Source of the DNA: a virus
IMG/VR virus record: IMGVR_UViG_3300026382_000010
Location: 1-64,000 of that record
DNA length: 64,000 nt
Strand: one strand, 5' to 3'
A program made the position numbers and the translations under genes. Below the pieces are notes generated by a model, which made no database searches, had not been told where the DNA came from, and saw only the letters and a list, made by a program, of their open reading frames with translations. Shown one piece after another: positions 62,023-64,000 of the stretch. How positions within the stretch are numbered: position 1 is the stretch's first letter; each line of letters opens with the position of its first letter.

Positions 62023-64000
62023 ATGGATATGATATCCCCAGGTGTTTACGTACGAATTACAGATTTATCAACATATTTACAAGAGATTCCAGGTACAATA
62101 GGGTTTATTCCATTTTTAAGTGAACGTGGTGAAGATAACGTAATGTTATTTGCATCAAGCATTGATTTACCTGTATACTTTGGAGAACCAAACCTCCATA
62201 AATACGGACAAGGACTATATAACGCTATCAACTATAAGAAGGCATCTACCTGGCTTTACGTAATGAGAGTATTACCAGTTCAAGAAAATATTCCTGAAGA
62301 CTATGCTCACCCTGTAGTGAGCGGTGAAGTTCTTCCAGCACCTACTTTTGCTCATATGACTTTAGGTGTAGTATATCAAACTGACTCAAATGGAAATCTT
62401 GACAGAGTTGCTCCATTTGTAAGATACTTTGATCCACTTTATGGAGTACCAGAAGATCCAGATGCAACACTCGACTTAGATGAACAATTTGGATATGTTA
62501 CAAAATCCATTTCTGCAACTACAATTAGAACTGACGATATCGACTTAGAATACAACCCACTTATTGTAAAAACTGATACAACAATTCCTGCACTTTTAAC
62601 TGAAACCAACTGGGAAGAACTCAAAATCGACGCAATCTTAGATCCAAGCAACGGATTTACTGATAAATATTTCCCTGGTTATACAGATCCATCTTCTTAC
62701 TGGTATAACTTTAATCCAGCTGCAGACTCTTTCAAACCACTATTTGTAATTTACGGGGTTGGAAGAGGACCTTGGTATAACTCACTTAGAATTGGAATTA
62801 TACCAGATGTAACAAATCCAGGTTATTACAAAGTTACTGTATTTAGATATGATGATACAACAAATACACTTTCTCCAATTGAAGGTCCATTTGTAGTATC
62901 CTTCGATCCAAAAGATACAGACTACTCTGGAGAATCCATCTACATCGGTTATGTACTTAATAAATACTCTAAATACGTAAGAATTCAAGTAAACGCTGAT
63001 AATTTAAAATGGGCTGTTGAAACTCCAGATCCTAAGGATCCAAACAAGAGAATTATTGATAGAGTATTAGAGCCATTTTATGAATACAATCCAGGATCTC
63101 CATTCCCTAACGAGAGAGTACTTATTGAACTTAGAAACGGTTCATTTGGAGCATTATACGACGAAAAAGGTAGACTTGATCAAGTTGTATTTGCAAATGC
63201 AATGAACTACGCACTTTCTGGATATTTTGATGATAGAGTTGTAGATATTTACGATAACGACATTTCCTTAATCTTTGACGCAGGGTATCCTCTTAACATC
63301 AAACTTAAAATACTCGACTACGTTTTAACAAGAGGAGACTGTTTTGCAGTAATTGACTTACCTAGATCTAAAGATCCTGATGAAGCAGTAACTATCAGAA
63401 ATAATGAAATGGCATCCTTCAACCACTGGCAAGCAGCAATTTATGCACCATATTCCAAAATCTATAGTGAACATGAAGGAAAAGAATTATGGGTAGCTCC
63501 ATCTTATCATATGGCTTACGTAATTCCAAGAAGTGATAAGATGGGTGAATTATGGTTTGCTCCTGCAGGATTTAACAGAGGTACATTCCAATGTCTCGAA
63601 TTACAATACGTAGTTAAAAATGCAGACTTAGATAGATGGTACCTCAATCAAATCAACCCACTTACAAAAAGAATGGGAACTTATGTAGTTTGGGGTAACT
63701 TAACCTCTCAAAGAAAACCATCTGCATTACAAAACGTAAACATTGCAAGACTTGTATTATATATTGCAAAATCCTTAAGAAAATTCTGTGAATACTTCAT
63801 TTTTGAACAAAACGATCCAACTACATGGCAACAAATTGAAGCCGGAATTAGATCATTCCTTGCAGAAATTCAAGCAAGACGTGGTTTAGAGCTATTCAAC
63901 GTAACTGTTGGAGCTACAGAATACGAAAAGAAACAAAAAATGGCTCATGCTACAATTTTACTTGTACCTGTAAGACCATTGGAAAAAATTCTTCTCGACT
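62023..64000 (+). CDS. Contractile tail sheath protein (runs off the right edge)
   Basis: ATG 62023 with GTGGAGG upstream. It starts MDMISPGVYVRITDLS, the P-G-V-Y-V start of sheath proteins. 659 codons are visible and the frame is still open at the edge. The C-terminal half has the sheath core: DRWYLNQINPLTK, NVNIARLVLYIAKSLRKFCEYFIFEQND and WQQIEAGIRSFL, LEIQ-type helices and YEKKQKMAHATILLVPVRP, which matches the sheath domain packed around the tube. It forms the contracting outer tube. The stop and C-terminus are missing. Confidence 0.93.
   Translation, partial: MDMISPGVYVRITDLSTYLQEIPGTIGFIPFLSERGEDNVMLFASSIDLPVYFGEPNLHKYGQGLYNAINYKKASTWLYVMRVLPVQENIPEDYAHPVVSGEVLPAPTFAHMTLGVVYQTDSNGNLDRVAPFVRYFDPLYGVPEDPDATLDLDEQFGYVTKSISATTIRTDDIDLEYNPLIVKTDTTIPALLTETNWEELKIDAILDPSNGFTDKYFPGYTDPSSYWYNFNPAADSFKPLFVIYGVGRGPWYNSLRIGIIPDVTNPGYYKVTVFRYDDTTNTLSPIEGPFVVSFDPKDTDYSGESIYIGYVLNKYSKYVRIQVNADNLKWAVETPDPKDPNKRIIDRVLEPFYEYNPGSPFPNERVLIELRNGSFGALYDEKGRLDQVVFANAMNYALSGYFDDRVVDIYDNDISLIFDAGYPLNIKLKILDYVLTRGDCFAVIDLPRSKDPDEAVTIRNNEMASFNHWQAAIYAPYSKIYSEHEGKELWVAPSYHMAYVIPRSDKMGELWFAPAGFNRGTFQCLELQYVVKNADLDRWYLNQINPLTKRMGTYVVWGNLTSQRKPSALQNVNIARLVLYIAKSLRKFCEYFIFEQNDPTTWQQIEAGIRSFLAEIQARRGLELFNVTVGATEYEKKQKMAHATILLVPVRPLEKILLD

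Overview
The window is part of the genome of a large, AT-rich, contractile-tailed bacteriophage (myovirus). The tail evidence is a partial tail sheath gene at the right edge, preceded by a gp25-like baseplate protein, a T4-type baseplate/hub-like protein, a PAAR-like spike tip and a large set of fibre or baseplate proteins. Genes are tightly packed with strong AAGGAGG-type ribosome sites, often overlap by a few bases, and form blocks on both strands separated by strong hairpin terminators. A complete class III (oxygen-sensitive) ribonucleotide reductase set, a HdrB-like CCG protein and an Fe-S endonuclease III suggest an anaerobic low-GC host. The exact host cannot be read from the sequence.

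Layout. (1) 1-8619, minus strand: two proteins sharing a leader that looks like a prohead-targeting peptide, an ATP-dependent DNA ligase, a possible clamp-loader subunit, a Cas4-like nuclease, a RecA/UvsX recombinase and several unknown genes. (2) 8620-12655: the divergent intergenic region. It holds four degenerate palindromes, long hairpins, and an IS607-type element (serine recombinase tnpA plus tnpB) preceded by about 570 bp of structured, relatively GC-rich non-coding DNA. This arrangement suggests an IStron (group I intron plus transposon). (3) 12656-15951, plus strand: an anaerobic RNR operon in which NrdD is split into a barrel gene and a separate glycyl-radical-domain gene, with NrdG between them. 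(4) 16006-19125, minus strand: a type IB topoisomerase with two membrane or helical proteins. (5) 19218-25203: a truncated HU-like protein, QueD, ThyX, a spherulin-4-like protein and a Nudix hydrolase. (6) 25681-37072: fibre genes on both strands, including a 31-residue-repeat fibre and two convergent fibre paralogues, with a SNF2 helicase among them. (7) 37152-46223: an M48-type membrane protease and a catalytically dead look-alike, FolE, a FEN-type nuclease, the PAAR-like tip, a phosphoribosyltransferase and endonuclease III. (8) 46247-55973: a giant structural protein, a dNMP kinase, a holin-like protein, and a CCG/GATase/QueC cluster. (9) 56018-64000: baseplate and tail genes ending in the sheath.

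How the genes work together. FolE, QueD, QueC and the stand-alone class II glutamine amidotransferase are consistent with phage synthesis of a 7-deazaguanine (preQ0 or archaeosine-type) DNA base. QueE and a DpdA-type transglycosylase were not found here and would have to lie outside the window or in the host. NrdD/NrdG, ThyX, dNMP kinase, Nudix and the phosphoribosyltransferase supply nucleotides. Ligase, RecA, the Cas4-like nuclease, the FEN nuclease, topoisomerase IB, the SNF2 helicase and Nth handle replication, recombination and repair. All assignments come from reading motifs by eye; no database search was possible.
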